Part shown: one piece after another, positions 1-11,950 of the stretch
How positions within the stretch are numbered: position 1 is the stretch's first letter
Layout of the letters: the number at the start of each line of letters is the position of its first letter
Assembly (NCBI GenBank): GCA_011317545.1
Contig: WUJK01000003.1
Location: forward strand, 2,480,001-2,544,000
Direction: 5' to 3'
DNA from: Coniella vitis
Lineage: Eukaryota > Ascomycota > Sordariomycetes > Diaporthales > Schizoparmaceae
DNA length: 64,000 nt
Translations under genes and position numbers: made by a program
Notes under the pieces: model-generated
The model's input: the letters and a program-made list of their open reading frames with translations, nothing else
Databases searched by the model: none
Told to the model about the DNA's origin: nothing

Positions 1-601
1 AGCTCAGCAACATGTGTTAGGGCCTGAGTGCCGCGTTGCATCATGCAGTAATGCAGATGATAAAGTACCGCGGTTCTGGCTGGTCGCCACACAAAGTCAT
101 GATGATGGATCCTCGACAGTCGTGGCCTCAAGGGGGCCTTTAAGCAGAACAGCCATATGCGCTCTCTGGGCACTGCTTGGAGACGCTACCAACGGACTCG
201 ATTATCCTATGGTCAGATTATTTCCATCGCCGTGACCAATAATATGGCATTCGTTTGGGAGTGTCATGCGGGTGCTCCTCATTGTTGCGTCCAGTTGCAC
301 GCAAGCTGGGCCCGGCGGACGAATTCGGCCTATCGCATGCTGCTCGGTCCCTGTCAACGTTCATATCTCGAGCCGATAGAACTGAGTTCTTTGAGCTGCC
401 TATACTATGGCACATGTCATATTTACCGAGCAGAGCAGTAAGCGAAAGGAGTGCTAACATATACCCACAGCTACGTAACTCGGATATTTGTCCTACAAGG
501 TATGCGCATAACGCGTGCAAACGAACAGGCTTATTGGAAAGTTTAGAATTGATACCAAACACTTGAGGTCTCCAATCTCCTTCTCCTCGAAATCACCACC
601 A
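1..601. other. Left-edge intergenic sequence, no gene seen
   Basis: Short open frames occur on both strands, but none resembles a known protein, and they overlap one another in different frames. The last part should hold the old promoter of the decayed amidohydrolase that follows. I see no RNA gene or repeat here. Confidence 0.5.
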
Positions 602-1592
602 ATGACGCCACGTTTTATCACTCTCGAAGAGCACTTCCTCTCCGCAAAAGTGCTAGCCGCCAACGATGCGTCCAAGAACACGTCGGCGGCGAGCATAGGC
701 CAGAAGATATTCCCGGGAGCCATCAAGCGCCTCCCCGACCTGGGCCCGCTGCGGATCCAAAACATGGACAGCAATAACATCCAGACGCAGGTCGTCTCGC
801 ACGAGCCTATGGGCGCCGCTCTGACACTGCACCGTGCCCGCGCCATCAATGATCAGCTCGCCGAGGTCTGCGAGGAACATCTGGGCCGCCTCGCAGGGTT
901 TGCCACTCTGCCGATGGGCACGCCCAGTGCGGTCGCCGACGAGCTGGCGCAATGCGTACGGGAGTTGGACTTTGTCGGCTGCGCTGGTCAGCAATCATGC
1001 TGACGGGAAGTTTTATGATGACACCAAGTATCATGACTTCTGGGGCGCTGCAGAGTCACTCGATGTGCCTGTGTATTTGCACCCGGCGGATCCCAGCACA
1101 GACATGAAGGCCACCCTCTACAACTCACTCAGCATTTCCTCTCTCGACAGTCATGCTCTAGGCATATTTGCCTATGGCTGGCACGCAGAGGTAGCGACAC
1201 ACGTGCTGCGACTCTTTGCAGCAGGTATCTTTGACAAGTTCCCGCGGCTCAAGCTCAGTGTAGGCCACTTCGGGTCATCGCTGCCCATGTGGGTCGACCG
1301 CGTCGCATGAGCTGAGGGACTAGGTACTTTTCAAGGACGCAATCGGAGGCTCATAACGGCATATGCGGAAGATACCTGGATCAGGACCAGTCGGTGTCGG
1401 AGTGTAGATCCGCCGTCGACGATTCTGAGGAATACGGATATGGAGCACGTACTATTTAGTGTTGGTTACCCGTTCACAAGGAACGAAGACGGCGCGATGT
1501 TTATGGAAGCGCTACGTGGGAGTGGGCTTGTGAGCGAGGAGCAATTTGAGGCGATTGCTTGTGAGAATGCGCGTAGATTATTGAGGTTGTAG
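602..1592 (+). pseudogene. Decayed amidohydrolase-2 (gamma-resorcylate decarboxylase-like)
   Basis: The reading matches the amidohydrolase-2 family of metal-dependent decarboxylases of aromatic acids. From the ATG at 602 it carries LEEHF, whose E and H are metal ligands in this family. It continues to about 979, where one extra base shifts the frame; the protein resumes at once in the next frame (ALVSNHADGKFYDD, then YLHPADP with the metal-binding His, and VGHFG). A TGA at 1308-1310 then interrupts it. The same frame continues past that stop with recognisable family C-terminus (ILRNTDMEHVLFSVGYPFTR up to ARRLLRL, stop at 1590-1592). The usual catalytic Asp of the SVDYPF motif is Gly here, and the stretch around 1385-1420 looks disturbed by small indels. 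Frameshift, stop and lost catalytic residue together argue for a true pseudogene rather than a sequencing error or an intron. Substrate of the ancestor is unknown. Confidence 0.8.
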
Positions 1593-2860
1593 AGAGATGG
1601 GGACCCCCTTCTTTCTCGGGGGCACATTGTCCGGGTGAAGATCTTTTGGGGAGCGATGTGGTCTTTGGAGGTGAATGGATATAATAGTTTCTAGAGCGCT
1701 ATGGCCTTCCAAATGTTTCTGCTTTTTTTCTAGGCGGGTATTTGATATTTCACCGTCGTGGATAGCCAACACGCAACATGATTTCTTATCCATAAGCCAG
1801 CCAGTATCATATAGTTTACAGATATCAAACATAAATCCTACGATTCTCGCCTATTACCTCGATATTAACATACACAACCCAGGTCAACCAAGAAACCCCC
1901 AGGCCTTTCCCACACCGCAGGGCAACAATAAAGTCTGTCTCAATCCCAACTTTTCCATCCTCCCTTCCCAATGTTCTCCCGCTTAGCCCCCCCCCCCTGT
2001 ACCTTTACTTGAGACGCGAAGAAAAAAGTAAAGGAAAAAAAAAAAGAGAGGAGAAGAACACCCAATAGACTTATACGCCTGGGCCCCACTCCCGCCCAAT
2101 CGGGCAATTCAAAGAAAACCGAGTAAGTATTGTAGAAAGGACTCTTTGTATTTTGTTTTGTTATGGTTGTTTGTTCTTGTTTTCATATATTTAGTAGAAA
2201 TCTCACGGGCATTTATTGACTTGGTTTACCTCTTTTTGGAGGTTTGCTTTCTTGGTCTGTCCGGACTGGGTTATGGTCTGAAGTTTAAGTTTTTTTTTTT
2301 TTATAAAGTACTTGTCCAAGCTCAAAAGCTCTAACCATGTTGGTGCAGTACACACACATGAGTGTACTATGTATTAGTACGGTGTCTTGTCATCACCGAG
2401 AACATTTCGTATCTCAAAAGTGCAACAGGCCAAAATGATGCCAAAAAGAATTCTTGAAAATGGCGAATCAGGGAGATGTTGCTTGCTCACGGTTCTACTA
2501 TACTAGGCAGTTATGTGGCTGAAATAAAGGGGTGAGTTCTGGGATCCTCAAAACCCGTTTTCTCTAGGTGAAATAAATAATACTAAACATGTATGTGTGT
2601 ACATGTATCCTGATGCCAGTCAGCCATGAGCATATCAAGATATGTGTAAGAACGATTTGGGCCATTCCATAGCGCCAGTGGTATACTTTCCGTCCGTGTC
2701 TTTTCCAACACCCAGTATACGCCAGTATATTCAATACCATATCCTCAAAGCGCATAAACCCCCTGGATTGAAAATGAAGAGCAGAATTTCCACGCTTGAG
2801 AAAATACCCCTACGCTTCGATGCAATCAAAGACAAAGGAAAACAAGGCAAGAAAAAAAAA
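1593..2860. other. Intergenic, T-rich and A-rich tracts
   Basis: No gene is recognisable. The stretch holds a C run near 1987-1997, an A-rich tract near 2025-2060, a T-rich tract at about 2146-2302, and one TACTATGTA motif at 2365. The right end should contain the 3' untranslated region of the minus-strand gene that ends at 2861. Confidence 0.45.
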
Positions 2861-4706
2861 TTAGGATAGAGATAGGTGTAAAACTGGCTTGGTCTGATTC
2901 TCCGTGCCACTCCCTTCATCATGCGTGGTTTCTTCAACCTGCGTCCGAATCGTCGTGCTGCTCTTTTGATCACGAAGTTGACCCGAACCCATACTTGGCT
3001 TTTTCTTGTTATTCCTGTCCTTTTCCTTATTCGACCCAAGATCATGCAACGCCACAACCGTAGCGTCATTGTAGATATTCCGCCTGTGGTTGCCCGACCA
3101 TATATGCCCGGCCTCTTGATCACCTCTTTCGTTGCCACCCTCGTCGTCCTTGATTTCGTTAAAGCCAATACCGCTGACATTGATCTCGACCTCGCGGGTA
3201 ATCATGATGCTGTTGAGGCGCTCGGTCAAATGGGGCCAGAATACGGGCAGGGCAGCGAGGATAGTGGCGACATGGATTTCGATGATCGAGAGGCCGATGG
3301 ACGTGGCGCCGTACCAGCTTGGATCAAACTCTGGTAGTGTCGCTGCTCGGTTTAGGACGATGACGATGAAGCGGATGACGGAACATGTCAGAACTCTGAG
3401 AACACGAAGTCTTGTTAACACAACCCTCCCAAACAGGAGAAATAGTCTGGGCATCCACACTCTCAAGCAGGGCTGATGCCCGGAGGAGAATAAGAAATAA
3501 TCAGGCCTCACAGGGCAAATAGATACTCACATGGCTCCCAGAGCATAGAGAACGATCAACGCCCTGCGCCGAACCTTGCCCCCTTCCTCGGAACTCCAGA
3601 TCCTCCACGTCGAAATGGGAATGGAGAGTACCGCTATATCAAAGGCCATGTTGAGCGTCGCGTGCGACACAAACGTGCCCACAAATGGGCCAATATCATG
3701 CGACCCGTAAGCGTAGCGCACAGCGTCGAGTTCGCTATGCCAAAACCCTCGCACGGGCACGCACGGTACCCAGGCAAGAAAGCTGTAGGCGATGCCCCAC
3801 AGCGCCACTGCCACGGTCAGGGCCATCGTGAGGCGTCTTCGCATGGCCATTTGGGCAAGGTAGGCGTGCTCGCGGAATAGACGAAGATACTGGGTGAGAA
3901 GCGACAGCTTGACGAACATGAGGGCCCTGTTGTCCATGCGATTGCGTCAACACGTATAACCTCGCAAGATGGCGGGCCACTCTTCAAGTGCCACATCACG
4001 TTCTGGGAGGATAAAGGAAGGACTGACATATTGTACATGGCATTGGCCCACCAGAATGTCTGCAAGACAGATTGTCAGCTTCCATCCACGGTGTCTGTGA
4101 GTAGTTTTTCGCATCTCAAATGCCAAGATGACGGTACGATCTACACACTTTGCTAAATGCTTGATTTCTGCCCTTCATATAGAGTGTCAGATAGTGTTCG
4201 CCGAGCCCATCATGGACCACTTGACAAGAATGGTTAGCGCGTAAAGCGTCAAAAGCATTGACAATGTCTTTGCGTGTGTGGTGATGAACCTACTCAACAT
4301 AGAGCCAATACTTGCTACCCAGGTCGACAGCTTTTTGGTCATTGTTAGTACTGGACACGGACATGAATTCATCCAAGCCCGCCGGCTGACCACAGTGCAA
4401 AACAAAAAAAGAAGACATACAGATAAGAGTATGATGAATATATCATCAATTCCAGGCCGGCAGGTTACAAAGAAGCGAACGTATAGTCGAAGGCTCGTAC
4501 ATATTGTTGTGAGGATCTGTCGACAGGAACGTTGAGCATTTGTCATTCCCATTCCCATCATTCCCATCATTCCCATCATTGCCATCATCCACTTCCAGAC
4601 GTACCAGACAAGTAATTGTGATTCCATATATGGATTCCGAGTGGTTGAAAAAGGGCTTCGGATCGTCCAGGTTGTCGTATGACCCGATCGAGGCTATTAG
4701 AGACAT
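2861..4706 (-). CDS. Pth11-like rhodopsin-domain integral membrane protein
   Basis: This is a fungal rhodopsin-domain membrane protein of the kind often annotated as integral membrane or Pth11-like; it should sit in the plasma membrane, and its ligand is unknown. Exons on the minus strand: 4706-4605 (start MSLIASIGSYDN, ending GITITCL), 4516 to about 4421 or further (RLYVRFFVTCRPGIDD), about 4219-4149 (VHDGLGEHYLTLY), 4059-4028 (TFWWANAMYNM), 3926-3531 (FVKLSLLTQYLRLFREH, then FWHSELDAVRYAYGSHDI) and 3395-2861 (FDPSWYGATSIGLSIIEI, then a charged tail). Splice phases agree at introns 1, 3, 4 and 5. The junction between exons 2 and 3 is unresolved: the best-looking donor (GTATGT at 4420) and the best acceptor (CTAAC branch, AG ending at 4220) put the next exon out of frame, so either a weaker donor is used or the gene is damaged there. 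Intron 1 holds a 9-base tandem repeat. The cytoplasmic tail is hydrophilic, about 100 residues, rich in K, E, N and S. Confidence 0.8.
4541..4586. repeat. 9-base tandem repeat inside intron 1 of the Pth11-like gene
   Basis: On the plus strand the unit is close to ATTCCCATC, present in about four or five imperfect copies. It lies wholly inside the predicted 88-base intron 4604-4517, so it would not affect the protein unless the intron is retained. Confidence 0.7.
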
Positions 4707-6926
4707 GGCGCCTGCGTCTGACGAGAGATGGCATGTATCGTCAGGTCCAGTCCATCTGTGGTTGGTCGTGGATGGCGGCCCAGCTGTGGCGTCGATGTGC
4801 GGGAGGACTCTGCCTCGATTGTTGATGTGACTGACAGAGTGCTTGACGGCGATTCAAGAGGGAGATGCTTGATAATGGTGAGAAGGCGAGTTACCAGGCA
4901 TGGCATGGCAAGGCGAGGGAGAAAGAGAATCCGGGCGGGAGTTGAGAGCTGCCTCCCCTGCCTGGGCACGGCCAAGTGGGCACGATAGCGCGGTGTGAGA
5001 ACAGACGCGATCTCAGGGCATCAAAGCCAAAGCATGAAATGATCCGAGCAAAGCATGGAAAAGAAAGCCTGGAAAGTCTAAGAAGAAGCAGCAGCAGCAG
5101 AACGCATGACGATACTGGGGGGCGCCTGGCGCAGACCGGCCTTGGGAGCGAGGAGTTATCTTTCTCTTTCATTTCTTCTTTTCTTTCTCCCTGGTCCTTT
5201 TGCTTTGGGCCGGAGCGGAGGCGCGATCCTAGCCCTACGCGAAAGCATCGCCTGATTTGGGGATCTCGGACCCCGTTCCTGCCATGACAAGGTGAGTGTT
5301 TCTGGATCGCCTGGGGAAGACCCGCCCACCGCCATTGGCTTCGTGCTGTGGTTTTGCAGATTGAGAGCTCCGCTGAGTCGTGCCTTCTGAAACGGGAAAG
5401 CTACATAGCACACCACCGCTAAGCCTCATGCAGGGCTCCCACCCTGTCACCCAACGAGGGCCTGCTGTTACCTGCTGTGCATAGCAGAGATGGTGTGCCG
5501 GCAGCCGGCATATAGCAGGGCAATCCCAGGTAACCTGGGCCGGCGTCCAGTCTTCGTGGCTATCTTAGGTAGTGTGAGTAAGTACTATGCACTACCTCTA
5601 TCAGTTATATAAGGGATGAACACTGGCCGACAGGGCGTTTTTATTAATTGGTTACATAGAAGGGCTCTCCTTTCCGCGGATGCAACGGCGCTATAACACT
5701 GGGTGCATTAAGGTTTGTGCTTATCGGCGCCCCTACTTGGTGCACTCCACTGAAAATTCCAGGCTGCTCAGCTGCTGTATTACTTATGCTATGCTGTTGT
5801 AGCATGTGGTACTCTGGCAGTCAGGCTTGTCATCCCCCCTCCCGGTACGCAATTGGACAGGACAGTACCCGTAGTAAACCTTCAAGCAGACGGGGGCCGC
5901 CACAGTTATTTAAATAGATTGTCAACAGACTGCGACTCAGGCCCAGCAGCAAGCGAAGCAAGCCCCTTCATCTCGCATCGGCAATTCCACACACCAGAGA
6001 AGCTATTCCTAGTCTGTCCTTGTCTGTAGCATGGGTGGGGCTCTGGAGAGAACGGACCATTCTTTGATCAGTCTCTTGAGCGAGAGCAACACCTCCAAAT
6101 GCACGCTGCACGTGGTATAAACATCGTTATTGCCGTCACCAAGACGTCAAAATCCAGGCATTCCCGTCGCTTGCAGCCACTCGACCACCCTGACGGCCCA
6201 CTGTGGTGATGGGCCTATTGTCAGCAGCATCGCTTACGCGGTCCATGGTTCCACCGGCTCGAACATTACTGCTACATAATCATAGTATAATAGTAGTATA
6301 GTATGGGCGCAGGCAGGGGATTCATAGTACAGAAAAAGAAGGGGCAGACCCTCGCTAGTAAGAGGTGAGAGAAACGGGAGCCGTCGTTGCAAGACTTACA
6401 AGGCCCGAAAATACAGCACCAGGGCGTTTGTCGGCGCCCTCGCCGTTGTTCTTTTGTTGCCCACCGTTGTTCACCTAGCAGCCTAGAAGTACTTCCTCTG
6501 CCCTATCAGGCCACTCAAAGAAAGAAGAGTGGGCGGGTTGTTCTTGAATGGGCTTCGCTCCTCTGCGCTTTATCCTTGCAGGACTCGAGGTAGAAAAAAG
6601 TCAATCATATCCAACAAGCTAGCGATGATATCAAGCAGCGATCGGCAATATGAAAATGCTCCATAGATGGTACCATTTTCGCCCGCTTGAGGTGGCATTG
6701 GCATCTACCGGTCTGAGGTCAACTCAATTCCAACTCGCCAGGGATCAAAGTCTTGCGAGTATTTTATTTCATTTCCCTATTCGTATTGCAAAGACCATGG
6801 TTCGCGTGGCCCAAGGAATTCTTTCCACTGACACGCGGGTCATCAAACGCCCAGCATCAGTTGCAACATCGCTGGAAGGCAATTGACCACTTGAGCACTC
6901 TGCATATAGAAACAACCATTGAGAGA

Positions 6927-6968
<42 letters not shown>

Positions 6969-7810
6969 AGACATACCGACAGCTTCTTCTGGCACTACAT
7001 AGTATACAAATACGTCCTCAAGCGCCGATTTTCGGATCATCAAAACCTCGCTACCGAAACTGCCAGTCTCCATCTCGCGACTCATCAGGCCGCCTTGTAC
7101 TCTTTCTTACATGTGTCTTTGTAAGCCACAGCCTGACAAGTTATGCAGATCGCTGAAAGCTTCGACAATTGTGCCAAGGTGCCAAGACGAGGGCAAGCGG
7201 GACAGAACGAAGATGAGTAGCAAGAGGTCTTGAGTACGTAAGCGAGCACACTTTAGGGTACCATTGTGGACAATAGGCTGCATACCCACTAAGCAACGTT
7301 GATTCCTCAGCAGCGGCATTTTAGGCATTTTCACACTCGTAGACATGTGGGACGTTTGCTGAGAGCTGCTGTACTATGTAAGAATCAAAATGCCTCGTGT
7401 GATTTGGAGAATATCGTGTGAGCCATGGTTCTGTTGATGGTCACCTCGCCTAACAAATGGAAAAGGAAAAAGAGAGGAAGAAAAAGAGAAAAGAGGTGGC
7501 ACGCTGGTTGAGAGCACGTTGGATTGTCGTCATGATGATACTCTGGTACACACAGCTTAACTGCGCGAATGACGTGGGTTGGACTATCTCTCCGCCGGTA
7601 CTTGAGTATGCTTTGTAAGGACCTTCAACAATTGGCGAGTATTTAGCACAGTGAAATGCTCCGAAGCTGCCGGCGTCATGTTCTGAATACTTACAACCAC
7701 GACAACACTTGCAAGATCAAGTTGATACTTGCGTTGAGACAGTCATCCATAAACAGGTCTCCAGCCCTCACCTTTTCTCGGGATTGGACCGCATCCGCAC
7801 ACTATTCACA
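4707..7810. other. Intergenic between divergent membrane-protein and OYE genes
   Basis: About 3.1 kb without a supported gene. It should hold the leader and promoter of the minus-strand Pth11-like gene on the left and the promoter of the plus-strand flavin oxidoreductase on the right. Small open frames (for example 5717-5917 and 6387-6593) show no family features. It includes an AG microsatellite at 6932-6966 and TACTATGTA-type motifs at 6996 and 7372. Confidence 0.45.
6932..6966. repeat. (AG)n microsatellite
   Basis: An uninterrupted AG dinucleotide run of about 17 units, preceded by a short imperfect GAGA segment from 6921. Likely length-polymorphic between strains. Confidence 0.95.
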
Positions 7811-9327
7811 ATGGGTTCCATCAACAAAGCCACCGCCAGCACGCCCGCCCAAGGTGTCCCCTTCTACACACCGGCACAGAACCCCCCCGTCGGGACCGCC
7901 ATAGCGCTGCTAAACAGGGACGACTCCTCCGGCTCGGGCTCCGACTCGGACGCGGCCCACCCGCAAACCGTGCCCACCCTCTTCCACCCCCTGCGCATCC
8001 GCGGCCTCACGCTCGCCAACCGCTTCGTCGTCAGCCCCATGTGCCAGTACTCTGCCGACGACGGCCACCTCACAGACTGGCACCTCGTGCACCTCGGCGC
8101 CTTTGCCACCCGCGGCGCGGCGCTCACCATCGTCGAGGCCACGAGCGTGCTCGCCAACGGCCGCATCTCGCCCGAGGACTCGGGGCTCTGGCAGGACAGC
8201 CAGATTGCGCCCTTGCGGCGCATCACGGACTTCATCCACTCGCAGGGCCACAAAGCCGGCGTGCAGCTGGCGCATGCGGGCCGCAAGGCCAGCACCCTGG
8301 CGCCGTGGCATGGCCAGCGCGGCGGCAACCACACGGCGAGTGCCGAGGAAGGGGGGTGGCCTGATAATGTCTGGGGCCCCAGTGCCATTCCCTTTTCGTC
8401 GACGTATCCGCCTGTCAAGGAGATGACGCGCGAGCAGATTCGAGAGACGGTCGAGGCGTTTGAGAGCGCCGCCAAGAGAGCGGTCGAGGCCGGGTTTGAT
8501 GTGATTGAGATTCATGGCGCGCACGGCTATTTGATCACCTCGTTCCTGTCTCCTTTGAGCAATGTAAGTTGACGTCCTCTCTCTCTTTCTTGAAGTTTGT
8601 TGAGCAGGACTGCCGATGCCACGCTCCAGATGGGAAGGAGGAGGAGGAGGAGCGTAATGGCGAATCGGCTTGGCAGTACTGACGCCGACTCTACGCGCAG
8701 CAACGAACGGACGAATACGGAGGCAGCTTTGAGAACCGCACCCGGTTTCTCGTTGAGATCATCAAAGCCACTCGCGCCGTCATCCCAGAGAGCATGCCCC
8801 TGTTTGTCCGCATCTCAGCCACCGAGTGGATGGAATGGACCGGCAAGCCTACATGGGACATGGAGCAAAGCACCAAACTCGCACACCTCCTCCCGGAACT
8901 CGGCGTCGATCTTCTCGACGTCTCCTCCGGCGGCAACGCCCACGAGCAAAAGATCCACATCCACCCATACTACCAGGTGAACCTCGCAGGGCAGATCCGC
9001 ACCAGTCTGCGACAAGCAGGCAAACAGGACCTCCTCGTGGGCGCCGTTGGTCTAATCACCGATGCGGAAATGGCGCGGGACATCGTGCAGGATACCTGTC
9101 TGTACACGGTGGGCGAGGACCCCGAAAAGGGCGACTGCAAGCACTCGCTGGGTGAGGGCTCGTCGCATACGCATGAGGACAGGTCGCAGGCGGATGTGGT
9201 GATTATCGCGAGACAGTTTTTGCGCGAACCCGAGTTTGTGCTCAGGACGGCGCAGAAGCTTGGGGTGCAGGTCAAGTGGCCGAATCAGTATGCGCGCGCG
9301 CAGTGGCCAGAATCACAACGTCTTTGA
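7811..9327 (+). CDS. NADH:flavin oxidoreductase, Old Yellow Enzyme (YqjM/xenobiotic reductase class)
   Basis: This is an FMN-dependent ene-reductase that reduces activated C=C bonds using NAD(P)H; its physiological substrate is not evident. Exons are 7811-8563 and 8701-9327, giving 459 residues, with a 137-base GTAAGT...CAG intron in phase 0. The start MGSINKATAS is chosen because no upstream ATG in frame is needed. Visible motifs: LFHPLRIRGLTLANRFVVSP, then MCQYSADDGH with the Cys typical of YqjM-class enzymes, QLAHAGRKAS, EIHGAHGYLITSFLSPLSN joined across the intron to QRTDEYGGSFENRTRF, the phosphate-binding GAVGLITDAE, and ADVVIIARQFLREPEF near the C-terminus. The N-terminal 60 residues are a low-complexity extension before the barrel. 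A G+C-rich coding stretch contrasts with the flanks. Product class is secure; pathway is unknown. Confidence 0.93.
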
Positions 9328-10090
9328 TCCAAAGGAAAGGGGGAAAAAAAAACAAAGTCGGTCTTGGTTGTGAGGAGAAATGGCGGTGGATTCTGTAGGC
9401 CAGAGGATTATTTGCTGCTGACTTTGTCGACTCTGGGGGTCTTATCTTGGCTTCTATTTGCGCTTGATATTGATTTGCTACCCTTGTACTGCCTCCCTGA
9501 AGTAGTGTTGTTCTACAAGAACGCAATAGCGAGCACTATGTATTCGCTATACATACAACACTTCGCCAACAAGTAGTCATTCTGTTTGCGGCTCAGTTGG
9601 ATATAAATCCTTCATTTCTTGTCATTGCTCTGCACTGCAAATCCAGCCTCGTACCATTTGCCGGATCTGAATGCGTATCCATAAGCCGACATTTTCGAAT
9701 CCAGTCCTCCACCACCCACTTCTCGAATGACTTGTAAGGTCTCTCTTTCTCTCAAAGTCCCGTGAATCATCTTCCATCCTCGATATCAAAAGCCATCCGT
9801 GACCTTCGTTTAAGATGAACCAACTGGCAAAGGCGATCGAAGCACGCGAATGGGGCCCCCTCGGGGTCTGGTCATCTTGAGAACTCCATACAGAGGACGT
9901 GTGGCGCTCTGGGTCCCGCTCTTCGGATGGGCTGGGCCAGCACACCTTGAAGGCCGCGCAAAGGCTCGGCTCTGGATCCGGTCGGCTCCGCCTCATCCTT
10001 AAAGCACGAAAAAAAAGCGGCTGGGAGGATAGAACACTCTCAAGTCAGCTGGGGCACGAGTTGTGTGGGAGTAGGTAGGAATATTACAGA
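9328..10090. other. Intergenic, 3' flank of OYE
   Basis: No supported gene. A minus-strand open frame of 124 residues at 9622-9996 has no recognisable family features; it lies just downstream of the small membrane exon that ends at 10091 and may be its 3' untranslated region. Confidence 0.4.
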
Positions 10091-10204
10091 CTAGGTGAAT
10101 GCGCCGCCTGCCAGTAGGGCAGCAATGGGGATCACGAATAGCAGGATGAGATACATGATGAGAATATTGGCGGCACTCCTGCGGCGAATGCGAAGATCGG
10201 AGGA
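10091..10204 (-). CDS. Last exon of a small single-pass membrane protein (5' end unresolved)
   Basis: In one minus-strand frame, 37 residues run from a good splice acceptor to a stop: a basic segment (SSDLRIRRRSAAN) followed by about 20 strongly hydrophobic residues (ILIMYLILLFVIPIAALLAG) and a short GAFT tail. The acceptor CCAAG at 10205-10209 has a GATAAC branch-like site about 20 bases upstream, and there is an in-frame TAA just before it, so this must be a downstream exon or a relic. The positive-then-hydrophobic pattern fits a small tail-anchored or single-pass protein of the ER or another membrane. I do not recognise the family. A candidate first exon with ATG near 10367 does not give a matching splice phase, so the start is left open. 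Confidence 0.45.
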   Translation of the reverse strand, partial: SSDLRIRRRSAANILIMYLILLFVIPIAALLAGGAFT

Positions 10205-11033
10205 CTTGGTCCAGCAGATGCTTGGTTATCGAAAGAGTCTCGGCTTTTCTTTCTGGTGTAGACTTGCTATAGGTGGTTAAGTTGACTGGTTGAAGATTAC
10301 GAGAGCGGTGGTTGATGCCAAGCGAACGACGAGTGTTTTGGGATCTGAGTTGGCGGGCAGAACATCCACCACACGCAGAGAAATAGAGGCGGTGCCTCAA
10401 CTTAAATGACAGATATACAACTGCGTATCACCAAGGAGTTCCGAGCTAAACTGGCTCTCTCCAGAAATACTATTCAGCAACAGGAGGGGTACTCTTCCAG
10501 AAGCGCCTAGTCGACAAGCCTCAAGCCTAGCTCTCGCCGTTGAGGTGCCGGATTTGTCTGCCCTCAGGTGATTGCGGGTAAAGCCGCGAAATTCTCCATC
10601 CGTAATCACTGCGCTGCCTTGTGAAGGCCGTGGCCCGAAACTCATACGCCCTGCGTCAAAAAGTGGAAGGGGCATCGTAGGGTTGAGGTTTCTCGATGTT
10701 GGCCATGACTTACACGCCTGAACAGCGAATCGGCTGCCCTGCCGATTGCCCTGCTGAGCAGTGTCAAGGTCTGGGTACACGGTACCTTGATACCATATGG
10801 CATGACACAGAGTCCGCAAGTTCCCAGTACAAGCCCACAAGTACAGACAATGTAGTAGCCGCGGCACTGTACATCCTTGCCAGTTGCGCCTGCTCGCGAA
10901 AGTTGAATCGCGCGACGCGCCAAAAGATCCATTTCAGTACATACAGACTTCGTCATACTCGTCATTTTCGCTCCTTCTACTCGCCCAGCTTGCTTTTTCA
11001 ACACCTCCCGTATCTGGACACGCAGCCGACGCT
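10205..11033. other. Intergenic between small membrane exon and SLD5
   Basis: No supported protein apart from the possible unplaced first exon of the minus-strand small membrane protein near 10280-10370. The right part should hold the SLD5 promoter and leader. Open frames here lack family features. Confidence 0.4.
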
Positions 11034-11950
11034 ATGGATATTGACGATATCTTGCGCGAAGTCGACCCTAGCTTCGACCAAATACCGCATGCTACGCGCG
11101 ACCTACAGACTCTCACGCGGTGCTGGATGGCCGAGCGGTGCGCCCCGGAACTTTTGGAGTGCGCATCTTCCCTTTCACTTATTCTCTAGCTCTACCACCA
11201 TACTCTACGTCGCTGTTCTGATGGGAGGGAAGCCTTGAGTATCGCGTTTTAACCACATGCTTTCATCTTGCTGCAGGTGGCCCGCCGACGGCTTCTTTGA
11301 GCGCATCAACGAGCGCATCAAGACTCAGATTGAAAGGGTGGAGGACATGACAGGTGATATGGACCCAAAGACCAACTTTGCTCTTATTGTCATCCAAACC
11401 GAACTCGAACGCTACAGGTTCATTGTGCGCAGCTATCTGCGCGCAAGGATAGCAAAGGTGAGCCTTGTTTGCCCGGCCCAGATCATCACCCTGCTTGTCT
11501 CCTTGTGCGCGAATCCACGGATCTCCCAAAGTGGTCCAAGACTCAAAGGCTAACATATGGATCTTGGGTTTTGTCTTGTGAAAACGACAGATTGACAAAC
11601 ACACTCTACACTACCTCTCGACACCGTCGATGCGCGCCCGCCTCTCCGAAACCGAACTTGCCTACGCCACTCGACACCAAGCCATGCTGCACAACCACTA
11701 CCTATCCTCCTTCCTCTCATCCTTCCCACCTAATCTGCAAAACCTTAACGACACGGCCGGTAATATTAGCATGATTGACACACCCGATCTAGACACGGCA
11801 GTCTTCATTCGTTTGTTGAGGGACTGCATGGTCGTGGGCAAGGGCGTCGATGAGGATGGCAGCTTAAACGGCAAAAGCGGTGACATTCTCATTCTCCGAT
11901 GGTCCGATGCGAAGAGCCTGGTTGAGACAGGTCATGCTGAGCTGGTGTGA
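11034..11950 (+). CDS. GINS complex subunit Sld5
   Basis: Sld5 is one of four subunits of GINS, which joins Cdc45 and MCM2-7 to form the replicative helicase in the nucleus. Three exons fit: 11034-11158 (MDIDDILREVDPSF to CAPELLE), 11277-11457 (WPADGFFERINERIKTQIE, FALIVIQTELERYRFIVRSYL) and 11591-11950 (IDKHTLHYLSTPSMRARLSE to the end). Introns are 118 and 133 bases, with GTGCGC and GTGAGC donors; phases agree. The product is 221 residues, normal for fungal Sld5. The helical A domain with ERYRFIVRSYLRARIAKIDK is the family hallmark, and the C-terminal B domain ends in GDILILRWSDAKSLVETGHA. The ATG at 11034 is the first in frame next to the conserved MDIDDIL opening. It is a single-copy housekeeping gene, with no anomaly seen. 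Confidence 0.93.

Noticed and set aside
4891..5172. Leu-rich minus-strand frame that looks like a membrane protein
   Set aside because: The Leu run comes from a GCA/GAA trinucleotide string in the leader of the Pth11-like gene; no start context or homology.
9622..9996. 124-residue minus-strand frame
   Set aside because: No domain and no conserved look; probably the 3' flank of the small membrane protein gene.
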